This document shows positions 1 to 12,105 of a DNA stretch of 64,000 bases, in pieces. The stretch is from Marinicauda salina. GTDB taxonomy: Bacteria; Pseudomonadota; Alphaproteobacteria; Caulobacterales; Maricaulaceae. The notes below the pieces were generated by a model. The model was not told where the DNA came from, did not search any database, and saw only the letters and a list, made by a program, of their open reading frames with translations. The position numbers and the translations under genes are program-made. How positions within the stretch are numbered: the first letter of the stretch is position 1; the number at the start of each line of letters is the position of its first letter. Location: contig NZ_QEXV01000003.1 of assembly GCF_003122085.1 (NCBI RefSeq), positions 623,001 to 687,000 on the forward strand. Reading direction: 5' to 3'.

Positions 1-60
1 TCACTTCGCGGCCTCCTCAGGATGAGGGGATCGGGGCGTCTCGAAGGATGAGGGCCATCC
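1..60. repeat. Intergenic palindromic repeat fragment
   Basis: This stretch downstream of ligA holds CTCAGGATGAGG-type and GAAGGATGAGG-type blocks with a GGGATCGGG core. The same words make up the long inverted repeat at 38,448-38,536. I read it as one copy, cut by the window edge, of a host intergenic palindromic repeat. No coding potential was seen. Confidence 0.5.
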
Positions 61-64
61 TTCC

Positions 65-2360
<2,296 letters not shown>

Positions 2361-2375
2361 CGGCGCGCAACCACA

Positions 2376-4085
2376 TCATGACGCCATCAGCTGGTCGGCG
2401 GCGGCGCGGGCCGCCTCGGTGATCTCCGCGCCCGAGAGCATGCGCGCGATCTCTTCCCGACGGGCCGGGCCGTCGAGGGCGACGACGGTCGTGCGCACGC
2501 CGCCTTCGACCTCGCGCTTCTCGATGCGCCAGTGGTGATCGGCGCGCGCGGCGACCTGCGGGCTGTGCGTGACGACCAGCGCCTGGCCGTCCGCGGCGAG
2601 CCGGGCCAGCCGCGCGCCGACGGCGTCGGCGACCGCGCCGCCGACGCCCTGGTCGACCTCGTCGAAGACCATGACGAGCCCGTCCGAGCGCCCGGCCAGG
2701 CAGACCTTGAGCGCCAGCGCGAAGCGCGACAGCTCGCCGCCCGAGGCGATCTTGTCGAGCGGACCGAAGGGCGCGCCGGGATTGGTGGCGACCTCGAAGG
2801 CGACGACGTCGCGGCCCTGCGGTCCGGCGCGGGTTTCGTCGGGCGTTACGCTGACGCGGAAGCGGGCCTTGTCGAGCTTGAGCGGGCCCAGCTCGGCCTC
2901 GACCGCCGCGGCGAGGGCCTCGGCGGCCTTCGCGCGCACGGCCGACAGCGCCCCGGCGGCGCGATCGTAATCGGTCGCGGCGGCCTCCAGCGCGGCGCGG
3001 GCCTCCTTGAGCCGGTCGTCGGCGTGCTCGACCGCCTCGAGGCGCTCGGCCATGCGGCCGCGATGGGCGGCGAGATCGTCGACGGCGACGTCGTGCTTGC
3101 GCGCCGCGGCGCGCAGGGCGAACAGGCGCTCCTCGACCTTGTCGAGCCGGCCGGGCTCGACGGCGAAGGCCGCCCCGGCGTCGGAAAGCGATTCCTCGGC
3201 CTCGTTGAATTCGATCAGCGCGCGATCGAGCGCGCCGGCGGCCCGTTCAAGCGCGGCGCGCGCCGTCGCCGCCGCGCCGTCGCCCTCCTCGGCGTCCGCC
3301 GCGCCGATGGCGTCGCGCACGCGCTCGAGCCCGCGCAGCGCCGCGTTGAGACGGCCGCTCAATCCTTCCCCGCCGGCGAGCAGCTCGCTGGCGGCCTGGA
3401 TCTCGGCGAGCGCGGTCTCGGCCTGCTGGAGGAATTTGCGCTCGTCGGCCAGCGTCGTCTCCTCGCCGGCCTGCGGATCGAGCTCGTCGAGCTCCTCGAC
3501 AGCGTGACGCAGGAAGCTCTCCTCGGAGGCGGCCCGGTCGCGCGCGGCCTCGAGTTCGTTGACGCGGTCGCGCGCCTCGGCGAGCGCGGTCCAGGCCGTC
3601 CGCGTCGCCTCGAGCTCGGCGGGGCATCCGGCGTAGTCGTCCAGAAGCCCGCGATGGGTCTTGGGGTCGAGCAGGCCCCGCCCGTCATGCTGGCCATGGA
3701 TCTCGACGAAGAGATCGCCGAGCGCGCGCAGCAGCGAGACGCTGGCGGGCTGATCGTTGACATAGGCGCGCGACCGGCCGTCGGCGCCGAGCGTGCGGCG
3801 CAGGATGAGCGGCTCGCCCGGCTCGGCCGTGACGCCCGCCTCGTCGAGCAGCGCCCACGCGGCGTGATCCGGGGCGATCTCGAACACCGCTGTCGCCGCG
3901 GCCTGCTCGGCGCCGGAGCGCACGAGCGCCCGGTCGGCGCGATCGCCGCAGGCCAGGCCGAGCGCGCCGAGCAGGATCGACTTGCCCGCCCCGGTCTCGC
4001 CGGTGAGCGTGCTCAGTCCGGGCGCGAACTCGAGATCGAGGCGCTCGATGAGGACGATGTCGCGGATCGAGAGAGACGCCAGCAT
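2376..4085 (-). CDS. recN: DNA repair protein RecN
   Basis: A 569-residue SMC-like ATPase of double-strand break repair. The N-terminus SIRDIVLIERLDLEF leads into a Walker A (TGETGAGKS). The middle is a long charged coiled coil rich in Ala, Glu and Arg. The C-terminal half has an ABC signature (ASGGELSRFALAL), a Walker B (VMVFDEVDQGVGG) and the H-loop (VTHSPQVAARAD). The reading frame stays open upstream to 4304, but the family N-terminus begins at the ATG at 4085. It lies 28 bp after bamD and is probably co-transcribed with it. Confidence 0.95.
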   Translation of the reverse strand: MLASLSIRDIVLIERLDLEFAPGLSTLTGETGAGKSILLGALGLACGDRADRALVRSGAEQAAATAVFEIAPDHAAWALLDEAGVTAEPGEPLILRRTLGADGRSRAYVNDQPASVSLLRALGDLFVEIHGQHDGRGLLDPKTHRGLLDDYAGCPAELEATRTAWTALAEARDRVNELEAARDRAASEESFLRHAVEELDELDPQAGEETTLADERKFLQQAETALAEIQAASELLAGGEGLSGRLNAALRGLERVRDAIGAADAEEGDGAAATARAALERAAGALDRALIEFNEAEESLSDAGAAFAVEPGRLDKVEERLFALRAAARKHDVAVDDLAAHRGRMAERLEAVEHADDRLKEARAALEAAATDYDRAAGALSAVRAKAAEALAAAVEAELGPLKLDKARFRVSVTPDETRAGPQGRDVVAFEVATNPGAPFGPLDKIASGGELSRFALALKVCLAGRSDGLVMVFDEVDQGVGGAVADAVGARLARLAADGQALVVTHSPQVAARADHHWRIEKREVEGGVRTTVVALDGPARREEIARMLSGAEITEAARAAADQLMAS

Positions 4086-4113
4086 GACCGGGCGCGCCGC
4101 CCTCCTCGCCGGT

Positions 4114-4947
4114 CTAACCGAAGATGCGGTCCATCGCGCGGCGCAGGAGGCCGGGATCCTCCTCCTCCACGGCGTCGCCCGGCACGTCGATGCCGCGCGA
4201 GGTGAGGAGGTCGTAGCTGTCGGAATACCACGCCGAGCCCGGGAAGTTGTGTCCAAGCACCGCGGCGACCTGGCGGGCCTCCTCGTCGACGCCGAGCGAG
4301 ACATAGGATTCGACGAGCCGGTGCAGCGCCTCGGGGACGTGGCTCGTGGTCTGATAGTCCTGAATGACGGTCTGGAAACGGTTGATCGCGGCGAGGTGGT
4401 AGCCGTTGCGCAGATACCACCGCCCGACGCTCATCTCCTTACCGGCCAGGTGATCGCGCGTCATGTCGATCTTGAGCCGCGCGTCCTGGGCGTACGGGGT
4501 GCCCGGATAGCGGCGCACGACCTGCTGGAGCGCGTCCATCGCCTGGCGGGTCGTCGACTGGTCGCGGCCGACATCGTAGATGCGCTCGTAATGGCTGACG
4601 GCGATCAGGTAATAGGCGTAGGGCGCGCTCGAACTGCCCGGATGCAGGGCCACGAAGCGCTCGGCGTCGGAAATCGCCTCTTCGTAGTTGTTGCCGCGAT
4701 AGTTCGCATACGCCGCCATCAGCATCGAGCGGCGCGCCCACTCCGAGAACGGATGCTGGCGCTCGACCTCGTCGAAGAACTGCGCGGCCTCCTGGTAGCG
4801 CCGCCGCTCGAGATGGGAGAAGCCTTCATTGTAGAGCTGCTCGACGGGCTGCTCGACATAGGCCAGCTCGGTCTGGTTCCGCCCGCCGCACGCCGCCAGC
4901 GTCGAGGCGAGCGCGATCAGGACACAGGCGCGAAGGGCGAACTTCAT
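4114..4947 (-). CDS. bamD: Outer-membrane assembly lipoprotein BamD
   Basis: A 277-residue lipoprotein of the BAM complex that inserts beta-barrel proteins into the outer membrane. The start at 4947 gives a type II signal peptide with lipobox LAAC (Cys about residue 20). It is followed by five TPR-like units, e.g. LYNEGFSHLERRRYQEAAQFF, VALHPGSSSAPYAYY and VVRRYPGTPYAQDA. The position between lpxC and recN is the usual alphaproteobacterial order (older name comL). The open frame reaches 5022, but only the ATG at 4947 gives a signal sequence. Confidence 0.95.
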   Translation of the reverse strand: MKFALRACVLIALASTLAACGGRNQTELAYVEQPVEQLYNEGFSHLERRRYQEAAQFFDEVERQHPFSEWARRSMLMAAYANYRGNNYEEAISDAERFVALHPGSSSAPYAYYLIAVSHYERIYDVGRDQSTTRQAMDALQQVVRRYPGTPYAQDARLKIDMTRDHLAGKEMSVGRWYLRNGYHLAAINRFQTVIQDYQTTSHVPEALHRLVESYVSLGVDEEARQVAAVLGHNFPGSAWYSDSYDLLTSRGIDVPGDAVEEEDPGLLRRAMDRIFG

Positions 4948-5082
4948 CGAGACACCGTCCTCAACAGCGAGAGCGTTTCCGGGCGCGCCCGCGCGGGAGC
5001 GCCCCCGCATCCGCGGAGCCACCGGGTTTTAGCCCATCCGCCGCTTCGGAAAAAGCGTCCCGTGAACCTCGGACCGGACGCG

Positions 5083-5985
5083 TCAGCTGCGCGCCGCCCG
5101 GCCCGGCTCCACCTCGATCTCCGCCAGCGAGACCATGCGCCACGCCTCGGCGTCGGCCATGAGGGCGCGCACCGCGGCGTTGTTGAGCCCGTGTCCCGGG
5201 CGCTCGGCCCGGTAGAGCGCGAGCAGCGGACCGCCGGCGAGATAGAGGTCGCCGAGCGCGTCGAGCGCCTTGTGCCGGACGAACTCGTCGGCGAATCGCA
5301 GGCCCTCGGGATTGGCCACGCCGCCGTCGTCCTCGACGACCACGGCGTTGTCCATCGAACCGCCGCGGGCGAGGCCGGCCTTCATCATGGCGTCGACATC
5401 GCGCCGGAAGCCGAAGGTGCGCGCCGGCGCGACGGCGTCGACGAAGGCCTCGCGGCTGACCTCGAAGGCGTAGCTCTGACGGCCGATCGCGGAATCGGCG
5501 AAATCGATCTCGACGTCGATGGCCGGCTTCAGCGACGGCAGGAAGGCCGCGCGGCGGCCGTCGAGCTCGATGGTGACGGGCTTGAGCACCTGGATCGCCC
5601 GCCGCGCGGCGGGATGCGTCTTCAGGCCCGCGCGCAGGATCAGGTCGACGAAGGGCCGCGACGAGCCGTCCATCGCCGGGATCTCCGGTCCGTCGAGCTC
5701 GACGACGAGATCGTCGACGCCCAGCCCGGCCAGCGCCGCCATGAGATGCTCGACCGTCGAGACCGAGGCGCCGGCCGCGTTCGTCACGGTCGTGCCCAGC
5801 TCGGTCGACGTCACGAGATCGTGCCGCGCGGGAATCCGCGCCGAGTCGATATCGACATCGTTCCTGAAGAATACGATCCCCGAACCGGACGGCGCCGGCT
5901 TCAGCGCCATCCGGACGCGCGCGCCCGTGTGCAAACCGATCCCGGCACACACGGCCGCGGACGCAAGCGTCGTTCTCTCACCCAT
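5083..5985 (-). CDS. lpxC: UDP-3-O-acyl-N-acetylglucosamine deacetylase LpxC
   Basis: A 300-residue zinc deacetylase that carries out the committed step of lipid A synthesis in the cytoplasm. Family motifs are present: GIGLHTGARV near residue 15, VEHLMAALAGLGVDDL with the zinc-binding His, EIPAMDGSS, and the C-terminal catalytic region FVRHKALDALGDLYLAG with HxxxD. The chosen ATG at 5985 matches the usual N-terminus; the frame stays open to 6174 without recognisable sequence. The gene follows ftsZ with about 205 bp between them, so it may have its own promoter. Confidence 0.96.
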   Translation of the reverse strand: MGERTTLASAAVCAGIGLHTGARVRMALKPAPSGSGIVFFRNDVDIDSARIPARHDLVTSTELGTTVTNAAGASVSTVEHLMAALAGLGVDDLVVELDGPEIPAMDGSSRPFVDLILRAGLKTHPAARRAIQVLKPVTIELDGRRAAFLPSLKPAIDVEIDFADSAIGRQSYAFEVSREAFVDAVAPARTFGFRRDVDAMMKAGLARGGSMDNAVVVEDDGGVANPEGLRFADEFVRHKALDALGDLYLAGGPLLALYRAERPGHGLNNAAVRALMADAEAWRMVSLAEIEVEPGRAARS

Positions 5986-6134
5986 CGATCCAGCCCACGC
6001 TGTACTGACCCAGGTCCGCCGCACGCGCCTCGGCGCAGGGGCGCACCTCCCCTCATTCCCCTTCACCCTAGGGTTCCGCGCCGGCGGCACAATTAAAGCA
6101 TTGTTGCAGCGTGTTACGTTGCGCCCGAACGCGA

Positions 6135-6161
6135 CGGAGGCGGCCGAACCGGCCGCCTCCG
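6135..6161 (-). terminator. Hairpin downstream of ftsZ
   Basis: A perfect 11-bp stem (CGGAGGCGGCC / GGCCGCCTCCG) with a 5-base loop lies 30 bp past the ftsZ stop codon and before lpxC. There is no strong T-run on the minus strand, so it may attenuate or protect the transcript rather than terminate it fully. Confidence 0.55.
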
Positions 6162-6190
6162 CGCATCGCATCATGGCGTGATCTGGAGTC

Positions 6191-7732
6191 TCAGTTCGCC
6201 TGCCGGCGCAGGAAGGCGGGGATCTCCAGCTCGGACTCGTCGATCTCCTCGTTGAACAGATCGCCGCTATTGCGCTGCTCGGGGTCCGGCTGCGGGTTCG
6301 CGCGCGGCGCCGGCTGGGCCGGCGCGGCCTGCTCGGACGGCCTGGAGCGGCGGCCGAACAACGAGATGCCGCGTTTCGGCGGCTCCGGGGCGCGACGCCG
6401 GTCCGGCTCCTCCTCGGTGCGCGCGCCGACCTGGCGGGCGAGCCGTTCCTGGGCCTGGACGACGGCGGGCTTGCTCGCCTCGGCGTCGGTGTAGCCGTCG
6501 GGCGCGCTCAGTTCGCGATCGACGCCGGAGACCGGCTCGGCCGGCTCGGCGGGGGCGGACCGGGCCGCCGGCGCCTGACCCGCCTGCGCGGCCGGGCGCC
6601 CCTGTTCGGCGACCTGGGGCGTTTCGTTCACCGCCTCGTCGGCGACCCGGCGGACGAAGGGTTCGGCCTGGCGCGGCTGGCGCGCCTCGCGGCCTTTCCA
6701 GGCGTTGACGACCTGCGCGGGCTGGGCGGCGTCGGGACGACGGCGCGGATCGGCCGATTCCATCACCTCGGAATCGATGCCCGTCGCCACGACCGAGACC
6801 CGGATGCAGCCCTCGAGGCTCTCGTCGAAGGTCGAGCCGACGATGATGTTGGCGTCCGGATCGACCTCGTTGCGGATCTCGTTGGCCGCCTCGTCGACCT
6901 CGTAGAGCGTCATGTCCATGCCGCCGGTGATGTTGATCAGCACGCCGCGCGCGCCCTTCATCGAGACGTCGTCGAGCAGCGGGTTGGCGATGGCGGCGTG
7001 GGCGGCCTCGACGGCGCGCTTGTCGCCGGAGGCCTCGCCGGTGCCCATCATCGCCTTGCCCATCTCGTTCATCACCGTGCGCACGTCGGCGAAGTCGAGA
7101 TTGATGAGGCCGGGCATGACCATGAGGTCGGTGATGCCGCGCACGCCCGAATGCAGCACCTGGTCGGCCATGCCGAACGCCTCGGCGAAGGTCGTCTTCT
7201 CCGTGGCGATGCGGAACAGGTTCTGGTTCGGGATGATGATCAGCGTGTCGACATGCTGCTGAAGCTGCTCGATGCCGGACTCGGCGATCTTCATCCGCCG
7301 CGAGCCCTCGAAATGGAACGGCTTGGTCACCACGCCGACGGTGAGCACGCCCTGCTCGCGGGCGGCGCGCGCGATCACCGGCGCCGCGCCGGTGCCGGTG
7401 CCCCCGCCCATGCCCGCGGTGATGAACACCATGTGGGCGGCGTGGAGATGCTCCATGATCTCGCCGAGCGAGTCCTCGGCGGCCTGCTCGCCGACTTCGG
7501 GCCGGGCGCCCGCGCCGAGCCCCTCGGTGATCTGGTGGCCCATCTGGATGCGCCGGTCCGTGCCCGAGCGCTGCAGCGCCTGGGCGTCGGTGTTCGCCAC
7601 CACGAAATCGACGCCCTCGAGATTGGCGTCGATCATGTTGTTGACCGCGTTGCCGCCGGCGCCGCCGACGCCGAACACGAGGATGCGCGGCTTCAGTTCG
7701 GTCGTTTCGGGGGCGGAGAGATTCAGCGACAT
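6191..7732 (-). CDS. ftsZ: Cell division GTPase FtsZ
   Basis: A 513-residue tubulin homologue that forms the Z-ring. The N-terminus [17 protein letters not shown] resembles Caulobacter FtsZ and decides the start at 7732; the frame stays open to a TTG at 7762. The GTP-binding signature [10 protein letters not shown] and the T7 loop region ([11 protein letters not shown]) are intact. A Pro/Ala/Arg-rich linker of about 170 residues follows. It ends in the conserved C-terminal peptide [10 protein letters not shown] that binds FtsA and other partners. The long linker is typical of Caulobacterales-like FtsZ. A CtrA-type box and a GANTC site lie in the ftsA-ftsZ gap. Confidence 0.98.
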   Translation of the reverse strand: MSLNLSAPETTELKPRILVFGVGGAGGNAVNNMIDANLEGVDFVVANTDAQALQRSGTDRRIQMGHQITEGLGAGARPEVGEQAAEDSLGEIMEHLHAAHMVFITAGMGGGTGTGAAPVIARAAREQGVLTVGVVTKPFHFEGSRRMKIAESGIEQLQQHVDTLIIIPNQNLFRIATEKTTFAEAFGMADQVLHSGVRGITDLMVMPGLINLDFADVRTVMNEMGKAMMGTGEASGDKRAVEAAHAAIANPLLDDVSMKGARGVLINITGGMDMTLYEVDEAANEIRNEVDPDANIIVGSTFDESLEGCIRVSVVATGIDSEVMESADPRRRPDAAQPAQVVNAWKGREARQPRQAEPFVRRVADEAVNETPQVAEQGRPAAQAGQAPAARSAPAEPAEPVSGVDRELSAPDGYTDAEASKPAVVQAQERLARQVGARTEEEPDRRRAPEPPKRGISLFGRRSRPSEQAAPAQPAPRANPQPDPEQRNSGDLFNEEIDESELEIPAFLRRQAN

Positions 7733-7801
7733 GGGGGAGCGGCTCCGTACACCAGAGGGCAAGGATTGTTATTCAGAGGTGAACACTCTCGACCCGGTTG
7801 T

Positions 7802-7816
7802 TTAATCGACAGTTAA
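7802..7816 (-). promoter_or_regulatory. CtrA-type box upstream of ftsZ
   Basis: TTAA-N7-TTAA is present, as TTAATCGACAGTTAA on the plus strand and its equivalent on the minus strand. It lies 70-85 bp upstream of the ftsZ ATG. In Caulobacter CtrA represses ftsZ through such a box. A GATTC (GANTC, CcrM-type methylation site) lies at 7872-7876 in the same gap. The motif is seen; the regulation is inferred. Confidence 0.6.
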
Positions 7817-7896
7817 ACCAAGCCCCTCCAAGCGCCCCGAATTCATCGGAACACTTCGCGAACAAATAACCGATTCCGGGAACGCGGAGCCGCCGT

Positions 7897-9216
7897 TCAG
7901 AAGCTCTCGGCGAGCCAGCGCAGGAAGGCGCGGGGACCGCCCTCGCCCGAGACGCGCGTCGAACGCCGCTCGGACGCCGCGGCGAAACGCGGCGGGCCGG
8001 CGATCGCTTCAGCCGGCCCGCGGCTGTGGCGAATGATCACGCCGGCGCACGCCGAGAAGGCCGGGCCCGAGACGGCGTCGCCCAGGCCGGCGACGCCTTC
8101 GGGCCGGCCGACGCGCACCTGCTTGTTGAGCACGCGGCCGGCGAGTTCGGCGGTTCCGGGCAATTGCGCCGCGCCGCCGGTGAGCACGAGGCGCCGACCC
8201 GCGGCCTTGGCCGCCCCGGCGGTCTCGGCGCGGTCGCGGAGCAGCTCGAACACCTCCTCGAGCCGCGGCCGGATGACGGCGTTGAGCAGGGAGCGCGGCT
8301 GCTGGGCCATGGTCGCGCCCGCGTCCCCGCCGACGGGCGGCGTCTCGATCATCACCTGGTCGTCGTCCGGGCTGTCGAGCGCCGAGCCGTAGAGCACCTT
8401 GATCCGGTCGGCGGCCGAAAGCGGCGTCGACAGGCCGCGGGCGATGTCGCTGGTGACGTGCGCCCCGCCCACCGGCAGGCAGTCGACATGAACCAGCGAG
8501 CCCTCGGCGAACACGCCCAGCGTGGTCGTGTGCGCGCCCATGTCGACGATCATCGCGCCGAGCGACATCTCGTCCTCCGCGAGCGCGGCGAGCCCGGCCG
8601 CGTAGGGCGTGGCGACGACGCCGGCGACGTCGAGCCGGCAGCGCTCGACGCAGGAGATCAGGTTGAGCAGCGGATCGGACGCCGCGGTGATGATGTGGAG
8701 ATCGACCCCCAGCACGCGGCCGAACATGCCGCGCGGATCCTTGACGCCGCGATGGCCGTCGACGCGCCAGCCGAGCGGAATGGCGTGGAGCGTGACGCGG
8801 CCGGGCTGGAAGAATTCCTGCAGTCCGGCGGTGAGCGCCCGGCGCAGATCTCGATCGGTGATCTCGCCGCGCGAGAGCGGCGCCTCGACCGCGAGCCGCG
8901 TCGAGGCCGGCAGGCCCGCTGAAGCGACCAGCGTCACTTCCGAGACGGCGTGGCCGGCCATGCGCTCGGCCTTCTCGACGGCCTCGCGGATGGCGTCGGC
9001 GGCCGCATCCATGTCGACGACGGCGCCGCCGCGCACGCCGCGGCTGGACTGATGGCCCACCCCGATGACGCGCGGCCGCGCGCCGGCCAGCGTCTGCTCG
9101 GTCTTGACGATGAAGCACACGATCTTCGACGCGCCGATGTCGAGCGCGGCGAACAGGCCGGGCTTGCGCGGCGCGGCGGCCTCGTCCTGCGGTCGGAGAA
9201 AACTCATCAGTCCCAT
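7897..9216 (-). CDS. ftsA: Cell division protein FtsA
   Basis: A 439-residue actin-like ATPase that tethers FtsZ to the membrane. It has FAALDIGASKIVCF (phosphate 1), IVDMGAHTTTLGVF (phosphate 2) and LVLTGGAAQLPG (adenosine motif). The C-terminal residues RAFLRWLAESF form the expected amphipathic membrane-targeting helix. The ATG at 9216 is 5 bp after the ftsQ stop; the open frame upstream overlaps ftsQ and is not used. A second ATG four codons in (MSFLRP) is a possible alternative start. Confidence 0.97.
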   Translation of the reverse strand: MGLMSFLRPQDEAAAPRKPGLFAALDIGASKIVCFIVKTEQTLAGARPRVIGVGHQSSRGVRGGAVVDMDAAADAIREAVEKAERMAGHAVSEVTLVASAGLPASTRLAVEAPLSRGEITDRDLRRALTAGLQEFFQPGRVTLHAIPLGWRVDGHRGVKDPRGMFGRVLGVDLHIITAASDPLLNLISCVERCRLDVAGVVATPYAAGLAALAEDEMSLGAMIVDMGAHTTTLGVFAEGSLVHVDCLPVGGAHVTSDIARGLSTPLSAADRIKVLYGSALDSPDDDQVMIETPPVGGDAGATMAQQPRSLLNAVIRPRLEEVFELLRDRAETAGAAKAAGRRLVLTGGAAQLPGTAELAGRVLNKQVRVGRPEGVAGLGDAVSGPAFSACAGVIIRHSRGPAEAIAGPPRFAAASERRSTRVSGEGGPRAFLRWLAESF

Positions 9217-9221
9217 GATCG

Positions 9222-10142
9222 TCAGGCTCCCCGCCCCGGCGCCTCGGAAGCGCGATCCGGCCAGGCGCGGATCACCAGATCTCCCTCGTTGCGCAGATCG
9301 AACGTCCTCGCGTCCAGATGAAGCACGCCGCGATCGGCGTGGAGCGCGGCGATCATCGCCAGCGCCGAGGCCGGGTCCTCCTCCGGCAGCATCACGTCGC
9401 CGCCTCCGGCGAGACGCAGGTTCCAGCGCCGCTCGCCGACGCGGACGGCGTGCGTGACCAGCTCGGAGACGGTCGGCTGGCGCGCCAGAAGCGTCAGGAT
9501 CTCGACCGCGGCGGTGTTGGCGCCGGCGCCGACGACGCGCGGCAGGTCGGCGTAATCGCCGGGATCGGCCGCCTCGATGACGACGCCCGAACGGTCGACG
9601 ACGCGATAGCGTCCCTCGTTCTGCCACAGCGCGTAGGGGCGGCGCTCGGCGAGGCGCACCGCGATGCGGTCGGGCCAGAGCCGGGCGACGGTCGCGTGTT
9701 CGACCCAGCTCAGCGCCTCGACGGCCTCGCGGGCGGCGGCGGGATCGAGCGAAAGCATGCTGGCGCCGGGCTCGACGCCGATGACGCGGGCGATCTCCTC
9801 GGCCGAGACGCGGCGCGAGCCGGCGACCTCGACGACGGCGGGGGTGAAGCCGGCGGCGGCCATGCGCTGGGCCACGCCGTCATGAATGCGCGCGCCCATG
9901 TCGTCGAGCCGGCCAGCCGCCCAGGCCAGCCCCATCGCCACGGCGAGCACGCCCATCGCGGCGAAGCCCGCCAGCCTGAGCGCATGCACGCCGCGATAGC
10001 GCGCCGCGCGCAGCCGGGCGCTCGCCCAGTTGGCGACCTTGCGCCGGCGCTCCGGCGCGGTCTTTCGCGCGTTCCGCCGGGACCTTGCGTGCTGTTTCTT
10101 GCCAGAGCCGCGAGCGTCGCCGGCGCGTCTCACCTTGGGCAC
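9222..10142 (-). CDS. ftsQ: Cell division protein FtsQ
   Basis: A bitopic divisome protein of about 306 residues. A basic cytoplasmic head rich in Arg and Lys is followed by one transmembrane helix ([21 protein letters not shown]) and a POTRA domain ([20 protein letters not shown]), then the FtsQ beta domain with [29 protein letters not shown] chose the GTG at 10,142 because a GGCGGAGGA ribosome-binding site lies 7 bases upstream. An earlier GTG at 10,163 is possible. It overlaps the end of ddlB, which implies translational coupling. Confidence 0.93.
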   Translation of the reverse strand: MPKVRRAGDARGSGKKQHARSRRNARKTAPERRRKVANWASARLRAARYRGVHALRLAGFAAMGVLAVAMGLAWAAGRLDDMGARIHDGVAQRMAAAGFTPAVVEVAGSRRVSAEEIARVIGVEPGASMLSLDPAAAREAVEALSWVEHATVARLWPDRIAVRLAERRPYALWQNEGRYRVVDRSGVVIEAADPGDYADLPRVVGAGANTAAVEILTLLARQPTVSELVTHAVRVGERRWNLRLAGGGDVMLPEEDPASALAMIAALHADRGVLHLDARTFDLRNEGDLVIRAWPDRASEAPGRGA

Positions 10143-11047
10143 GACGCGTCCTCCGCCATCCACTCGACGAGATCGGGAAAATCGATCCCGCAGTGCGCCG
10201 CCTGTTCCGGCGCGAGCGATGTCGGAGTCATGCCGGGTTGGGTGTTAATTTCGAGTAACCAAACCCGGCCGTCGCCGGGTTCGTCCCAGCGGAAATCGGT
10301 GCGCGTCAGCCCCCGGCAGCCGATCTCGCGATGCGCCGTGAGCGCGGCCTGCATCGCCTGTGCGGCGACGGCGGCGGGAACGTCCGCCGGCAGGATGTGG
10401 TCCGAGCCGCCGGCGGCGTACTTCGCCTCGTAATCGTAGAAGGCCGTCTTCGGCACGATCTCGGTGACCGCCAGCGGCCGGTCGTCCATGACCGCCACGG
10501 TGAGCTCGCGGCCGGAGATGAACTTCTCGATCAGCACCTCGTCGCCATAGGGCCAGCTGTCGGCGGCGAGCTCGGCCGGCGGGCGGTTCGCGCCCTCGGG
10601 CACGATCAGCACGCCCACCGACGAGCCGCGATCGTTCGGCTTGGCGACATAGGGCGGTTCGATCAGATGCGTCCGCGCCGCCTCGAAGCGGTCGGCGACG
10701 ACGCCCTCGGGGCAGTCGAGACCGAAGGGGCGCAGGGCGGCCTTGGTGCGCTCCTTGTCCATGGCCAGCGCCGAGGCGGCGACGCCGGAATGGGTGTAGG
10801 GCCGGCCGAAATACTCCAGCAGGCCCTGGATGCGCCCGTCCTCGCCGTACTCGCCGTGGAGCGCGTTGAAGACGATGTCGGGATCGGCGTCCTTCAGGCG
10901 GTCCCAGACATCGCGATCGACGTCGATCTCCACGACCTCGTGGCCCTTGACCCGCAACGCCTCGGCGCACTTGACGCCGGAGACCAGCGAGACCTCGCGC
11001 TCGGCGCTCATGCCGCCGAGCAGGACGGCGATGCGGCTAGTCTTCAT
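10130..11047 (-). CDS. ddlB: D-alanine--D-alanine ligase
   Basis: A 305-residue ATP-grasp enzyme that makes the D-Ala-D-Ala dipeptide used by MurF. Motifs: [16 protein letters not shown] at the N-terminus, [27 protein letters not shown], and [15 protein letters not shown] with the Mg-binding Glu/Asn. It overlaps murB by 11 bp at its start and ftsQ at its end. The codons for LLEIN include a TTA leucine and an ATT isoleucine, rare in this genome, which may mark a regulatory site inside the gene. Confidence 0.97.
   Translation of the reverse strand: MKTSRIAVLLGGMSAEREVSLVSGVKCAEALRVKGHEVVEIDVDRDVWDRLKDADPDIVFNALHGEYGEDGRIQGLLEYFGRPYTHSGVAASALAMDKERTKAALRPFGLDCPEGVVADRFEAARTHLIEPPYVAKPNDRGSSVGVLIVPEGANRPPAELAADSWPYGDEVLIEKFISGRELTVAVMDDRPLAVTEIVPKTAFYDYEAKYAAGGSDHILPADVPAAVAAQAMQAALTAHREIGCRGLTRTDFRWDEPGDGRVWLLEINTQPGMTPTSLAPEQAAHCGIDFPDLVEWMAEDASCPR
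10245..10260 (-). promoter_or_regulatory. Possible degenerate CtrA site inside ddlB
   Basis: On the minus strand TTACTCGAAATTAAC reads TTAC-N6-TTAAC, one base short of the CtrA spacing and with one mismatch. It lies about 105-120 bp upstream of the ftsQ start. In Caulobacter an ftsQA promoter lies near this place and CtrA controls it. The rare TTA codon makes the site noticeable, but the match is imperfect. Confidence 0.25.
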
Positions 11048-11966
11048 CCTTCACCCCGATCCGCCGAACCTCCCACTCCATGTCGACGCCGGTCTCGCGC
11101 TTGATGTCGGCGCGCACGCCCTCGACCAGCGCCTCCAGGTCGGCGGCCGTCGCCGTGCCGTCATTGATCAGGAAATTCGCGTGCAGCTCGGAGAAGCGCG
11201 CCCCGCCGACGCGCCGGCCGCGGCCGCCGACCTTGTCGACGAGCTGCCAGGCCGACAGTCCGCCGCTCTGGTCCTTGTCCGGGTTCTTGAACGTCGAGCC
11301 CGAGGTCTTCTCGCGGATCGGCTGGGTCTCCTCGCGCCGGGCCGTGATCTCGTCCATGCGCTTGAGGATCGCCTCGGGTTCGTCGGGCCGGCCCTGATAG
11401 ACCGCCTCGGTGAAGATCCAGTCGTCGGGCGCGTCGCTGTGGCGGTAGGCGTAGCCCATGTCCTCGACCGGAACGACGATGCGCCGGCCGCGGCGATCGA
11501 GCGCGATCGCCTCGACAAGCACGTCCTTGGTCTCGGTCCCGTAGCAGCCCGCATTCATCCTGAGCGCACCGCCGATCGCGCCCGGAACGCCGACATAGAA
11601 TTCCAGCCCGGCGATCCCGGCCTTCGCCGCGGCCTTGGCGGCGGCCTTGTCGAGCGCGGCGGCGCCGACGCGCAGGCGCGCGCCCTCGAGCGCCTCGGAT
11701 TTCGCGAAGCCGGGTCCCAGCTTGATGACCACGCCGGGCACGCCGGCGTCGCGGGCGAGCGTGTTCGAGCCCGCGCCGAGCACGCTGACGGGAATGTCGC
11801 GCGGCGTCTCGCCGAGGAAACGGGCGAGATCGGCCTCGTCGGCGGGCATGAACAGGACCTGCGCCGGTCCGCCGACCCTGAGCCAGGTGATGTCCTTGAG
11901 CGGCGCGTTCTCGATCAGCCGGCCGCGGACCTCGGGCAGCCGGTCGAGGATGGAGGGGAAGGTCAT
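11037..11966 (-). CDS. murB: UDP-N-acetylenolpyruvoylglucosamine reductase MurB
   Basis: A 309-residue FAD enzyme that reduces enolpyruvyl-UDP-GlcNAc to UDP-MurNAc. Visible motifs are VLGAGSNTL (FAD binding), [31 protein letters not shown] and GSTFKNP with the catalytic Ser. The GSTFKNP form and the length fit the shorter MurB class. It overlaps ddlB by 11 bp. It is separated from murC by a 139-bp repeat-bearing gap, the only real break in the mur run. Confidence 0.97.
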   Translation of the reverse strand: MTFPSILDRLPEVRGRLIENAPLKDITWLRVGGPAQVLFMPADEADLARFLGETPRDIPVSVLGAGSNTLARDAGVPGVVIKLGPGFAKSEALEGARLRVGAAALDKAAAKAAAKAGIAGLEFYVGVPGAIGGALRMNAGCYGTETKDVLVEAIALDRRGRRIVVPVEDMGYAYRHSDAPDDWIFTEAVYQGRPDEPEAILKRMDEITARREETQPIREKTSGSTFKNPDKDQSGGLSAWQLVDKVGGRGRRVGGARFSELHANFLINDGTATAADLEALVEGVRADIKRETGVDMEWEVRRIGVKDED

Positions 11967-11984
11967 GGGCGCGCCCCCGCTGTC

Positions 11985-12085
11985 CTGACGACTGAATTCC
12001 CGGGCGTAGCGTAGCGAAGACCCGGGACCTCCGGGCGATCGACGTGCCCGAGGCCCCGGCTCTCCCTCCGGTCGGCCGGGGATTC
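11985..12085. repeat. Palindromic repeat between murC and murB
   Basis: The murC-murB gap holds CCCGGGCGTAGCGTAGCG followed by AAGACCCGGGACCTCCGGGCG, then CCCCGGCTCTCCC ... GGCCGGGGATTCAATGG. The paired CCCGGG blocks and the flanking GAATTC / GATTCAA words recur at 37,258-37,305. It interrupts an otherwise tight operon without adding a gene. Confidence 0.55.
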
Positions 12086-12105
12086 AATGGTCCTGATCGA
12101 CCGCC

